Shown piece after piece: positions 1-15,971 of a stretch of 64,000 nucleotides of DNA. The DNA is taken from assembly GCA_013396915.1 (NCBI GenBank), contig VWZL01000728.1:2183894-2247893 (forward strand), given 5' to 3'. A program made the translations under genes and the position numbers. The DNA is from Stercorarius parasiticus (Eukaryota; Chordata; Aves; Charadriiformes; Stercorariidae). How positions within the stretch are numbered: the stretch's first letter is position 1; each line of letters starts with the position of its first letter. The notes under the pieces were generated by a model. The model was not told where the DNA came from. It was given only the letters and a program-made list of their open reading frames with translations, and ran no database searches.

Positions 1-5492
<5,492 letters not shown>

Positions 5493-6331
5493 NNNNNNNN
5501 NNNNNNNNNNNNNNNNNNNNNNNNNNNNNNNNNNNNNNNNNNNNNNNNNNNNNNNNNNNNNNNNNNNNNNNNNNNNNNNNNNNNNNNNNNNNNNNNNNNN
5601 NNNNNNNNNNNNNNNNNNNNNNNNNNNNNNNNNNNNNNNNNNNNNNNNNNNNNNNNNNNNNNNNNNNNNNNNNNNNNNNNNNNNNNNNNNNNNNNNNNNN
5701 NNNNNNNNNNNNNNNNNNNNNNNNNNNNNNNNNNNNNNNNNNNNNNNNNNNNNNNNNNNNNNNNNNNNNNNNNNNNNNNNNNNNNNNNNNNNNNNNNNNN
5801 NNNNNNNNNNNNNNNNNNNNNNNNNNNNNNNNNNNNNNNNNNNNNNNNNNNNNNNNNNNNNNNNNNNNNNNNNNNNNNNNNNNNNNNNNNNNNNNNNNNN
5901 NNNNNNNNNNNNNNNNNNNNNNNNNNNNNNNNNNNNNNNNNNNNNNNNNNNNNNNNNNNNNNNNNNNNNNNNNNNNNNNNNNNNNNNNNNNNNNNNNNNN
6001 NNNNNNNNNNNNNNNNNNNNNNNNNNNNNNNNNNNNNNNNNNNNNNNNNNNNNNNNNNNNNNNNNNNNNNNNNNNNNNNNNNNNNNNNNNNNNNNNNNNN
6101 NNNNNNNNNNNNNNNNNNNNNNNNNNNNNNNNNNNNNNNNNNNNNNNNNNNNNNNNNNNNNNNNNNNNNNNNNNNNNNNNNNNNNNNNNNNNNNNNNNNN
6201 NNNNNNNNNNNNNNNNNNNNNNNNNNNNNNNNNNNNNNNNNNNNNNNNNNNNNNNNNNNNNNNNNNNNNNNNNNNNNNNNNNNNNNNNNNNNNNNNNNNN
6301 NNNNNNNNNNNNNNNNNNNNNNNNNNNNNNN
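5493..6331. other. Assembly gap, 839 N
   Basis: A run of unknown bases lies inside CNNM2 exon 1, in extremely GC-rich sequence. It should contain the CNNM2 start codon and the extracellular domain. Its stated length may be only an estimate, so frames crossing it cannot be trusted. Confidence 1.
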
Positions 6332-6683
6332 CCCCACCCACCTCGCCGTACCGGTCGGCGGTCGCGCAGCGCCCCCTGGCGGCCCCGTACGGCGCAGCCT
6401 GGCCCGGCCCGGCGGGGAACATCCCGTCGCCCTCTCGCCTGCGCCCTCCCCTCCGGCACCGTCCTCGGCACCGGTGCTGCTGGCGGCCGGGGGCGGCGGG
6501 GCTCCCGGCGCCGTCCGGCCGCGCCCGCTCCCCGCTGTGCCCCGACCCGCCGCCGGCGCGGTACACGGCAACGAATTAAAGAGCCGCCGCGCACCGGCCC
6601 CCGGGCATCCTCCGCCCTGCTGGGCAGCCCGCCCCGCGCCCCGGCATCTCCTCAGCATCTCCTCGGCTTTGTCGAAATTGAAC
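6332..6683 (-). promoter_or_regulatory. CNNM2: CpG island, CNNM2 5' UTR/promoter region
   Basis: The sequence is dense in CG dinucleotides and sits immediately upstream of the gapped CNNM2 first exon. It fits a TATA-less CpG-island promoter and 5' UTR. CG density stops abruptly at an AT-rich repeat at 6684. The transcription start cannot be placed. A donor-like GAG|gtgggt at the gap edge (about 6336-6345, minus strand) might mark a noncoding exon, but this is weak. Confidence 0.7.
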
Positions 6684-6710
6684 ATTAAATATTAAATATT
6701 AAATATTAAT
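6684..6710. repeat. Short tandem repeat, ATTAAAT unit
   Basis: About four copies of a 7-base AT-only unit sit exactly at the outer edge of the CNNM2 CpG island. Confidence 0.85.
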
Positions 6711-9700
6711 TATGGATGAGCCGCACTCCGGTCCCTCATCTCCGCCTTTTGCTCAGCCCCCTGGGGCACCTCCAGCCTGGTCAAATAGGCTCAGTGGAAG
6801 TGGGGACAGTGTCCCGGAGCTCCCACCGGGGACAGCCGAAGCCCCCCCAGCCTCTCGGTCCGCTCCCCTTGTCTGTCCTGCCCGGGGGCACGGAGGGCTG
6901 ACAGGCCCTGATTCGAGAACAGACCTGTAATTTCAGTGTGTGGTTACGTCCCACCACCCTGAGAGCCAGTTGCTTCCAAGGCCTCAGCTGCGGTGCCGCC
7001 ATCCCAAACGCCCCACGGCCCAGCCATCGTCACTCCACTTTCCATCAGTGGTGAGCAATGGATGCAGTTTGGCATCCCAGACAGACAGGGACGAACATCT
7101 GTCAGAGCATCCAGTATGGCTTGTGGTGGCTGACGTCGCATTTTGAGTTCAGAGGAGGTAAACCAGCCTCCCCTCCATTTAAGTGCATGGAAAATGGGAG
7201 AGTAGAGGATTGCGCAGGACAACCCGATATGGCGGGGAGCAGAGCAGAGTGCCCTGGAGGCTGTAGCCAGGAATTGTTCCTGATCCCAAACCTCATTCAG
7301 CTCATCCTGGGGCAGTTCTGCAGGTCTGCTCCTCCAGGGACGTGACAGATGCCCCCGAGCATCCCTGATGCTCGTGACTTCCCTGATGCAGGTGACCCCC
7401 TGCTAGCCACAGTGAGCAGGGATGGGGGATCACTCCTTTTTCACCTCGGGGTGAAACAGAGCACCACAACTTCTGGCTCCTGCCCCACAGCACCCTCCCT
7501 GCCTGCACAGGGAGGACACTGATGCTCCAGAGCAGGGGATTTGGCCCATCTCTGCAATCACCAAAACACCCAGGCCAGTGTTGGACAGATTGCTTTGGGT
7601 TTCCTCACATGGGACAGGGTTGCAGGACTTCCTCTTTTCATGGCTTGGGGGCTAAAAAACCCAAGGCTGTGCAGGCACAAGCAAAGCCAGGCAAGGACAC
7701 CCCCACATCTACAGAACTCCCACTCTAATGTTCATAATCAAAGTCAAGTCTTGTTAGCTGCTTCCTCCCAGAAATGCTGAGAATTTGGAAAAAAACAGTG
7801 CTATGCAAATGCAGTGGCATTTAGCTGTGGCCTTTTTCCATATGCATGCAAGGGGGGGACCTCGCTGTGGGCACCTGTCTCCCCAGGCAAGTTGAAAGGC
7901 CACGGCAGGGACTCATGCCTTTTTAATGAATGGGTTTGCAGGTAGGAAACCCCCCCCCAGTCTGCTCTTCCATTCGCGCTGGGGAGGCTCTCTTTGAAAG
8001 CAGGAGCTAATTGCTGCAGACCTCCCGGGATGGGCTGTTTGGGGACTTTGAGAAAGTCATTTCAAGTAATCGCAGAAGAGGGCTATGCCGGGCTGGGATT
8101 AAACAGCATCTCGGTTGTGTTTTCAGCAGATCCTTCCCAAGGTCCCACCAGTGAGGTCCTTCCACGCAATTTCAGACTCCCAAAGGCTGGTCTGCCAGGG
8201 ACCCTTACCTGAAGCCAGCTAATACATGCCCTGTTGACTCCAGATAACACCAAGGATTATTTTTTAAATCACGGTATAGCTCTAAACCCAACATTTACAA
8301 ATTTTTATACACCCAATAGGTCAGATTCGTGGTCTTACCCAAAGCCAAAAGGACAGGCTGGCAAGGTGACTTTACAGGAAACCATATTTATAGGCTTTTT
8401 TATATGTTTAATCTCTAAATTGGGAGTTAATTGCTCCCCTAATTTGCTGATTGCAGTGGGCAGGTTAAGCAGTCCACAGCACTTAAGAAGTCCTTCAAAA
8501 TCTTAGGATTATTTTTAGAATCATAATTTTTTTGTAATGGTCCAAATTTTGTCAGGAATTAACACGGGAGGCCTGATGAGCCCTCCTTGTCCTGGTACAG
8601 CTCTTGCTGGGAGCCACATTTACCAGGGATTTGACAGCTTCATCTATGAGTAGAAGCCATCTTGTATCTCCCCTGAGACAGATGGTAAACTGCCTTTTCT
8701 AGACATGTCACCCAAGATGGGGTATTCCGCGGTTTTGTTTCCAACAGAAAAGAAGAGCTATTGAACATCTCAGCCTTTCACACCTGTTTCTGGATTCCCC
8801 ATCTCTGTGCAACAGTCGGGCATTACCTGACTGCTGACGCTTTTCATTCCAGATGTTCTGGAAATGCCTCCTCACCAGCTGAACCCTCCTCAGCCGCCAC
8901 TACAGCTACTGCAGACCATCCTCAGCACTTGCCCACATTTCATTTTGAACCCAAATATTTTATTGTTTGTTTTTTACCTTCCCCCATGCCACCGTTTAAA
9001 TGGCAGAGAGGGGAAATTTGGTGCTTCCTGGAAAAATCAGTGTGTGAGGAGGGGTGGAAACAGTCCCTGATTTCTAAGCTGAGCTGCTCACCCAAGCGCT
9101 CGGGCGTCGCTGCTCTTCAGCAGCCCCCAGCCTTTCCCAAATGGCCTCTGTGGGACGGAGCATGTGGGATTCGCATGGGGAGGCGGGAGTGCAGCCCATT
9201 GCTTCCCACCGCAGCCTTGATGCCCTGGGTCCTCGTAAATGCTCCTCACCCCTCGCTCCTTGCTCTTCGCCCGCTGCAGGCCATGGCCGGCAGAATCGCC
9301 GCACTTCCCTGCAAAGCTCTGCAGGTGTGATCCTTTCAGAGGACTCGCGTCCTTCCCACTAGATGGAGTCCGGGGGAAAATAGAAACTTCAGCGGCCATG
9401 CACAAGGCAAAGGAGAGAAATTCCCATCTCCTGGAACAGCCTGCGGGGCTGGGAGAAAAGGCGTGGGGAGCTGCACCTGGGGCATCCCCTGTCCTGAATG
9501 TAAATAACAAGGGCATCCTTTGGGTGTCACGTTGAGTTCTTCATGGAAAAGCAGGGCAGGCTGAGCCCCAGGAAGTGACCGGTCCTTCTCGCCCACCACC
9601 CCCAGCAGATGCTCGCTTGCAGCCGCCTTACGGAGCTGCTCAGCCCACTGCAGGGGGCTTGCACGGAATTTGTCTCTTGGATGCTCGTGGTTCCCTGCGT

Positions 9701-10150
9701 GTGGAGGGTTAGCACGGGGAGGGCAAAAGAAGAAAAAAAGCAACTGGGCTGCTTATCGCTGCAGGGTCTCCAGGACCTCAAGTTGGAGGCAGGTGCAGGC
9801 GGAGGGGTGCATGCCGCAGGGTCAGGCCCTGTGAGGCACCAGGGCCTCCTTTTGCACCCTGCTCTGCCAAGCTGCCTTCTGCAAACACCTCCGTCTGCTC
9901 CGTGGGCTCGACACGAGCACACAGCTGCTGCCAAACCCATGCCAGACCTGCTGTCCCACACGCGGGGACCCACGACCCCTTTCCCACAGAGACCCTCCCT
10001 TGCTGCATGTCCAAGCCATGTGGCCACTGCCAGCCCCATAGCGAGGGGACCCATAGGACGGCTGCCCAACCTCACCGCAACCACTCACAACCTGCCCCAC
10101 CAGCCCCGACAGGAAAGCACAGGACTCCATGGGCCCCGTTGTCCCAGCCG
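6711..10150. other. Intergenic region between CNNM2 promoter and AS3MT 3' end
   Basis: No coding exon, RNA gene or recognisable transposon was found. Base composition is mostly GC-rich. There is an AT-rich island at about 8250-8540, containing a MEF2-like motif on the minus strand at 8385-8393. All open frames here are short and lack known domains. Confidence 0.65.
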
Positions 10151-10170
10151 TGATCATTTGAGTTCGTTTG

Positions 10171-10176
10171 TTTATT
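10171..10176 (-). terminator. AS3MT: AS3MT polyadenylation signal (AATAAA)
   Basis: A canonical AATAAA on the minus strand lies 86 bases past the AS3MT stop codon. It implies a 3' UTR of only about 110 bases. Confidence 0.75.
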
Positions 10177-10261
10177 TGCTCTCTGGTGGAAGCTGCAGGC
10201 TGCTGGGGCCACATCCTCCTGCCCCACTGGCATCTGCCGGCGCGGGGGCATCGCTCGCCAC

Positions 10262-13200
10262 TCAGCAGCACCCTGAGGGACCACAGGTGCCACCAGCATG
10301 GCAGGCAGGACCTGGGGCCGCCAGCCGCTCCAGCAGCTGGAAGGGATCACAGATCTTCTCCTGGAGGGCAGAGAACAACCTGGGGTAGGATCAGGCCAGA
10401 GGGAAGCAAGAGGTATCCCCCCCTGAAAGTGGCATTTCCCCCCGACTGGTTCCCTGCTAGTGGGGCAGCCCGAGCAGACCCTCCATAGCTAACATGGGGG
10501 CAACCCCAGGGTCACTCCAGCTGCTTTTCACTGCCGCAAAGAGGATACCAAGAGCTTCTCTGGGACATGAGCTCTGCTTTTATCTGTGAAACACCTCCTG
10601 CTTGGATAGGGACCCAAGAACATCTCCCCCTCCCCAAGTACAAGGTTGTGTTTCAGGGACACGCAGCTGCAGGGTGTTATCTCCCTCATGCACCCATGAT
10701 CCCTGCTTCCCAGCCTCTCCTGGCCCATCTGCAGGCTGGAAGGACCACCGAGGGGAGGAGGAGAGAGGCTTCCAGCAGATAGAGGTGCTTTGTGCTGCAG
10801 GGTCAGGGCTGGCAGCCAGGGCCGAGCTCACATCAGCAGCTGGGAGGTGCTGGGAGAGCAATGGGGAAGAAGGAGACACAGGGACGAGGCATCACCTCCC
10901 TGGGAAAGGCTCTCCCCAGCCATCTCCTGGAGGAAGGATTAAGCAGGTACAGCTGTCAGCCTCAGCAGCCCCCCTGGACATGTTGGGGGAGGAAGGGGCT
11001 CTCATGCCTGGTGGTTAGAGCAGACACCTCCCCCATCTTTGGAGGGCTGCAACCTGTGCTGGGGTGCAGTTGCCCAAACTCAGGCACCAGGCACCACCCT
11101 TGGTGCCTCATTGGCTCCTGCTTGGCCCAGAAGGACTCTGGTCTCTTGGTGTCATGCCATAGCCCCACTGATACCCCAGGGCAACTCTTGATGGCACGTG
11201 ACACCATGTCCTCATCCCTGAACCCAGCCATAGAGCTGCCTGCTACCAACCTTCACCCCCTTGGGACAGCAGCCCTGTGGTGCGGCAGTGTTGGCCCCGC
11301 TGGCTCGGATCAGGAATTCTGCAGCAAACCTAGAGCTCCGCAAGATCGCAGCCATCTCAGCATCCACATCCACCACCTCTCCTTCCTGGGGACAGAGGGA
11401 CAGGCACACGGCTGGGATCCAGGATACATGGCCCAGGGGACCCCATCCACCTAGTCAGACAGGTGGGCAGAAGCAAGGTTTCCCAAAACCTTGAGAAACA
11501 CCCACAACAACCAAGCAGCTGTCTCCAAACCCCCTTGTGAAGCCACCATGGATGTCCTGCTCCCACCTCCACCCCAATGCAACGCATGGGTTTGGCTGCC
11601 CCAGCCCCAGCCCTAGAGACCAGGACTGCTTGACATCCTGGGGACCCTCACCCCGCACCTTGAAGGTGAAGTTGGCATCAAACACCAGCTCTCGCTCGTG
11701 CCCTACGATCCCACCATTGTAGATGACCTGTCCTGGCCCAGCCTGGCTGCTACTCGGCACCTTGAACAGGCGGAAAGTGGCAGAGACGAAGCAGCAGTCA
11801 CCTGCAAGAGAGAGGATGGTGGATTGGGGACCGAACACCCAGACTGGGAGCCGTCAGAGCCTGGGATCCCAGCACAGCTCCCCACATCTGCCCAGAGCTG
11901 ACACTCCCTGGTCAGACCCTCACCAATGATGTCCTCCAGCTCCTTGTCGCCAATGGTGATGGGGCTGGCGGTGACGAGGCATGGGGGGCTGAACCCCACC
12001 TCCTTGGCGATGCTGTACAGGTCTCTCCAGTACAGGGCTCCCGCCAGGCACTCCCCTGGCATGAGACAGCAGACACCGATAGTGGTGGCAAAGGTCCGGT
12101 CCCCCTGTCCCATGCCACCCCCATCCCAGAGCCCTACGCACCCCACAGCACCCTGTGCTTCTGGACAGACTCGCTCAGGCGCTGGTTGGCGTAGACATCA
12201 CTGAAGTACATCTCTCCCCCGGGCTAGAAGGCAGCGAGGAGTGAAGAGAGACCCCGAGAAGCAACAGGACAAAAGGTGCAGGGAGAATGGGCAACCCCCA
12301 ATGCTACCCTGCTCGGGACCCTCTGCAGAGGTGCCCTCTGGCCCCATCCTGCATCCCAGCCTTGCTGGATCCCGTTTGCTGCATCCCACCGGGACCCCAA
12401 CAGCAGGACCACCCCAACCCTGCTTTGCTCCTGCCGCAGGCGCCGGCCCTGGCGTTACCTTCAGCACACGGTAGGCCTCCCACAGCACAGCCCTCTTGTC
12501 GGGAGCGAGGTTGATCACACAGTTGGAGCTGGGGAGGAGAAGACCGAGGCTCATTTGCACATGCTCAGCATGCTCAGCTCACATGCTCAGCTCACATGCT
12601 CAGCACCACGGGCTGCTGCACATCCACCGGCTGCTGTACATCCCATTGTTTCATGCAGGATTTGGAGATGGCAACCTGACCATGAAAAGGGCAGTTTCTA
12701 TATTCCCAGGCTCTATCCCAGACTCTGCCTTGGGATTTTTCCTTTCCTAATGTGTGCTCCTGAAGCAAGCGACCCATTGGGATGCAGACCTGGATGCCAG
12801 CCCATGGCTCCTGGCAACAGCAGGACTGGGGGTGGCAGTGCCCTACACTTTACCTACATGACAATATCGTAGCTCTCATCAGCCAGCCCAGCATCACTCA
12901 GCTTCTCCATGTATCCCTGAAGGAACTCCACATTTGGCTTTTTGTAGCCAAACTTGTCCATGTGGTAGGCAATGTGCTTCTTCGCCACCTCAACCTGGGA
13001 AGAGGAAGGGAACAGTGGTGGGGGGATGCTGGGGGGACGAGGGGAAGCCCTGGCTCCGCACCATACCTGGCCCTCAGTCATGTCTATCCCGGTGACATGG
13101 CCCTGCTCCCCAACCATCTGGCTCAGGAGGTAGCAGTCTCTGCCACTGCCGCTGCCCAGGTCCAGGATCCGGCACGACGTCAGGCACTCGGGGATCACCA

Positions 13201-14010
13201 GACCGCAGCCATAGTATCTGGGGGGATGCTGAGCTGAGCCGGGTGGAGTTGCCCCCACGGCACGGGGGTCTGGGGGGCTACAGCCCATGGGGAGGCAGCA
13301 GCAGAGGGGAGACCCTGGGGTTTACCTGGCCACCACCTCCTCGTGGACATTCTCCAGAGCATCTCTCACTGCCTTGGGAAGGGGCCTGGCCAAGGTGATG
13401 CACGCATTGGTCTTCAGGTCCGCCGACTTCTGCAGTCTTTTGCCATAGTAATCCTGAGACGGAAGGACAGAGGCCACCAAACTATGGCAAGCTATGCCTC
13501 AGAAGCTCTCCATGCACCAAAACGTGGGGTCCATGCATGCGCTCAGTTTGTATGTGCCCCCGGTGCCCTCCGGCACTAGTGCTCTCATTTGCACCCAGAT
13601 GAAAATTAGGCTAACAACAAGCATCCCTTTGCCCCCATCCTCCCCACCTCCCCTCGCTTGCATTCACAGACATGTTTGTGCAGTAGGGATTTAATTCCCA
13701 TTTGCAGTAACTTTGCGGGCCACAGCCCCCATTTCCCCAGCTGAAAGGGGCGCAGGGAATGAAGTCAGGAAAATGTGGGGTTCCCCAATCCCCCCATCCC
13801 TGCAGGAAACTGGAGCAAAGCAGCTGACCGCACCTAATGTTTTTATCTGGGCCCCGAAATGAGCTTTGTCCTCTGATGTCAGCGGGCATCCCTGGGTGGC
13901 CTGGGCTCGGCCAGGGGGAGCCCCCCAGCCACCCCATCCCTCCGCCAGCTCCCACCCACGTCCCTCACCTGCACCTCCCGGTGGATTTGCTCTCCGCAGG
14001 GGACTGCCAC
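10262..14010 (-). CDS. AS3MT: AS3MT, arsenite methyltransferase (10 coding exons, complete)
   Basis: AS3MT is a cytosolic S-adenosylmethionine-dependent enzyme that methylates trivalent arsenic. Coding exons on the minus strand are 14010-13969, 13453-13326, 13217-13067, 12994-12858, 12528-12459, 12223-12142, 12055-11924, 11801-11659, 11385-11251 and 10360-10262. All have GT-AG junctions and compatible phases. They total 1119 bases, or 372 residues (human has 375). The SAM-binding motif I reads ILDLGSGSGRD. The four catalytic cysteines of human AS3MT are all present at identical numbers: C32 (TNACITLARP), C61 (YYGCGLVIP), C156 (ISNCVINLAP) and C206 (WGECLAGALYW). Exon 4 must use the gtaggt donor at 12857; reading on would give an immediate stop. 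The C terminus ends in vicinal cysteines (SGCC) and lacks the short basic tail of the human protein. Oddity: the codon where Met1 is expected is GTG, overlapping a good ttgcag acceptor, so ATG may be formed across a splice from an upstream noncoding exon. Confidence 0.96.
12560..12604. repeat. Short minisatellite in AS3MT intron 5'-adjacent to exon 5
   Basis: About three to four copies of an ATGCTCAGCTCAC-like unit (8-13 bases, variable) sit in the intron between AS3MT coding exons 4 and 5, some 30 bases from the exon 5 acceptor. Confidence 0.75.
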
Positions 14011-14139
14011 TGCAACGGGAACGAACGCGGGGCTGGGGCCTGACGCCACAGCAATGGGCACGGCGCCAGGCCCTCCCGAAGGCCCTAAACCTCCCTCTCT
14101 CCCCTCAAATACAGGAACGCTTTTTGCCTTCCCCACCCC

Positions 14140-14340
14140 CCANTACTGCCTCGCCGCCTCCGGCTGCTGCGCCGCGGCCGCGCTCTGACCGCCCCGGGAC
14201 ACGCTCCGCCCCGGGACACGCTCCGTCCCGGCACCCTCCACCGTCCCGGTACCCTGCCCGGCCCCAGCCCCCCGCACCGCCCCGCATGGCCCCAGGCACA
14301 GCGTGGGGGAAGCTGGCCCCGCTCCCATGGGGGTGACGCT
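14140..14340 (-). promoter_or_regulatory. AS3MT: CpG-rich AS3MT promoter / putative noncoding first exon
   Basis: This is a GC- and CG-rich block directly upstream of the first AS3MT coding exon. It contains a perfect 17-base tandem direct repeat (14191-14207 and 14208-14224). On the minus strand a possible donor, GGCA|gta, sits at 14147/14146. An exon ending there in A and spliced to the acceptor at 14010 would create the missing ATG. The promoter call is from composition and position only. Confidence 0.55.
14143..14143. other. Single ambiguous base
   Basis: One N lies at the edge of the AS3MT CpG island, next to a C homopolymer. The only other single N in the window (18047) marks a probable contig junction, so this one may also mark a join rather than a miscalled base. 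Confidence 0.9.
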
Positions 14341-14706
14341 GCCGTTACCCACGGTCCGAACCTGCACCCACATCCCCAAAAACCCACCCTGCTGCCTCCC
14401 CATCCCCAGCAGCTCCGCACCCACGTGGCACAGCCTTGTCCCTGCTTGCCCAAAGCGCAGGGAGACGCGAGTTTAATGCTGCAGGGCTGCTCTGGCCCCT
14501 CCACGGCACAGGACCTTGGAAGGGAAAAGCCACCTACAGCAAGGACACACTGCAACTGCAAAGAAGCCCCCAGAGCTGAAGCACGATGGGGGACACCAGG
14601 GGGCCAGAGACTCACCATCCCAAACAGCCACCCCCCCTGCACAGGGACCACCACCGATAGCATCCAGCACAGACTCTGCTGCAGTTTGGTGATGTTCAGG
14701 GCAGCT

Positions 14707-14712
14707 TTTATT
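14707..14712 (-). terminator. BORCS7: BORCS7 polyadenylation signal (AATAAA)
   Basis: A minus-strand AATAAA lies about 1.26 kb past the BORCS7 stop, followed by GT-rich sequence (GTCTGTGCTGG... and GGTGGTGG). It is the first canonical hexamer I find downstream of the stop. Confidence 0.65.
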
Positions 14713-15971
14713 CCCAGCAAGTGAATTACAGCTTCTCCAGCAGCTCAGGGAAAACCCTCATTCCCAAAGTGCATCTGCAAAGCTGGGGATCAGGACCCCT
14801 CCTAAGGCAAAAATAGCCACCGTGGCCCCTGGACTAACAATGGCACCTCCAGGGGGACATAGGAGCTCTGGTGCCACCAGGTGAAGCCCAAACAGGCAGT
14901 GGTACTGGCGGAGATGGTGAAATCCAGCCCAGGAGAAGGCTCTGCAGCACAGGAGCCAAACCCCAGCAGTACTCCAACAGGAACGTGTCAGGCCAATGCC
15001 TGCTCTCAGCTTGTCTTCTCCTATCAGCTGATGAAAAGCACACTCGGGCAAACAAGTGCTTCCCGTGTGCTCCAAGTGCTCCAGATAAGTGACTTACCAA
15101 AAACAAGACACAGTATTTATAGTCTGGGCCTAATGTCACTCCCTGGGATGTGAACAGGAGCCTGGTTGCTAGTCCTCCCAACACAGAGCGGTGCAGAACT
15201 GATGCTCTCCCGCCTGCTTCCCGGCCGGGCCTTTGGATACCTTCCCAACCAGACAGGAACACACACCACAGCCAAGGCTGCTTCATCAAGAGCTGGAGCA
15301 GCAGCAGCCCAGGAAGAGGAATGCAGTTGAAGGCCGAAGGCAGTGCAGATGGGTTGGCAAGGGGATGACGTTCCAAACTCCGTCAGAGTGGAAAATAAGA
15401 TAACCTCCGAGCAGGACGCTGGTCAAACCACATCCAGCTGGACCACTGACAGAGGTGTGTGCCCAGATTCCCACTTTCAGAAATCTTGGCCTGGGACTGG
15501 CACCTCAGTCTACACTGGAGCACCTCTCTCACCCACCCAGGCACTTACAGCTCCAAGTGATTAACATGCCCTAAATAAACTGCAGTCTGTGCCATCTCAG
15601 TGTCTAAATACAGACCAGCGTCAAACTGCAGGCACCTGTATTTAAAACACACGGTTCGATTTTATGCATTTCTTCCCAGGGGCGCAGGTATGGGTTGAGC
15701 ACCTCATGCTACATGAGAAGTGGACACATGAATTGCTGGGGGGAGTGAAGTTTCAGGTAAGTTTGTTTCAGTTAGGTGAGCGTTCTGGAGCAGAGATGTG
15801 GATGGAGGCATGTGAGAAGGGCCCACGTGCCCAGAAACACAGACTCTGCACATATCCCAGCTTACATCCATCACCATCCAGATACAGGTTTGAACCCCAG
15901 GGTCTGGAGGGGACAGGATGCTTCGCTGCCCTCAGTGCCAGTCGAGATGCCCTCGTGCCTTCAGCTACACT
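14713..15971 (-). other. BORCS7: BORCS7 3' UTR (inferred)
   Basis: This stretch runs between the BORCS7 stop codon and the first canonical poly(A) signal. It contains no convincing open frame or repeat. A UTR of about 1.3 kb is plausible for this gene, but transcript data would be needed to fix the end. Confidence 0.6.

Noticed and set aside
9609..10388. 259-codon plus-strand frame overlapping the AS3MT 3' end
   Set aside because: It is antisense to AS3MT exon 10 in GC-rich DNA and has no domain or splice context.
12854..12994. AS3MT ending at the TAG just after SYDIVM
   Set aside because: Using the gtaggt donor two bases after the Val codon gives VISNCVINL on joining exon 5, which restores the family sequence and C156. 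The stop is therefore intronic.
13879..14424. AS3MT starting at an upstream Met (14424) in the same frame
   Set aside because: The frame crosses an N, the upstream peptide is compositionally biased and unlike any AS3MT, and the mammalian N terminus aligns exactly at 14010.
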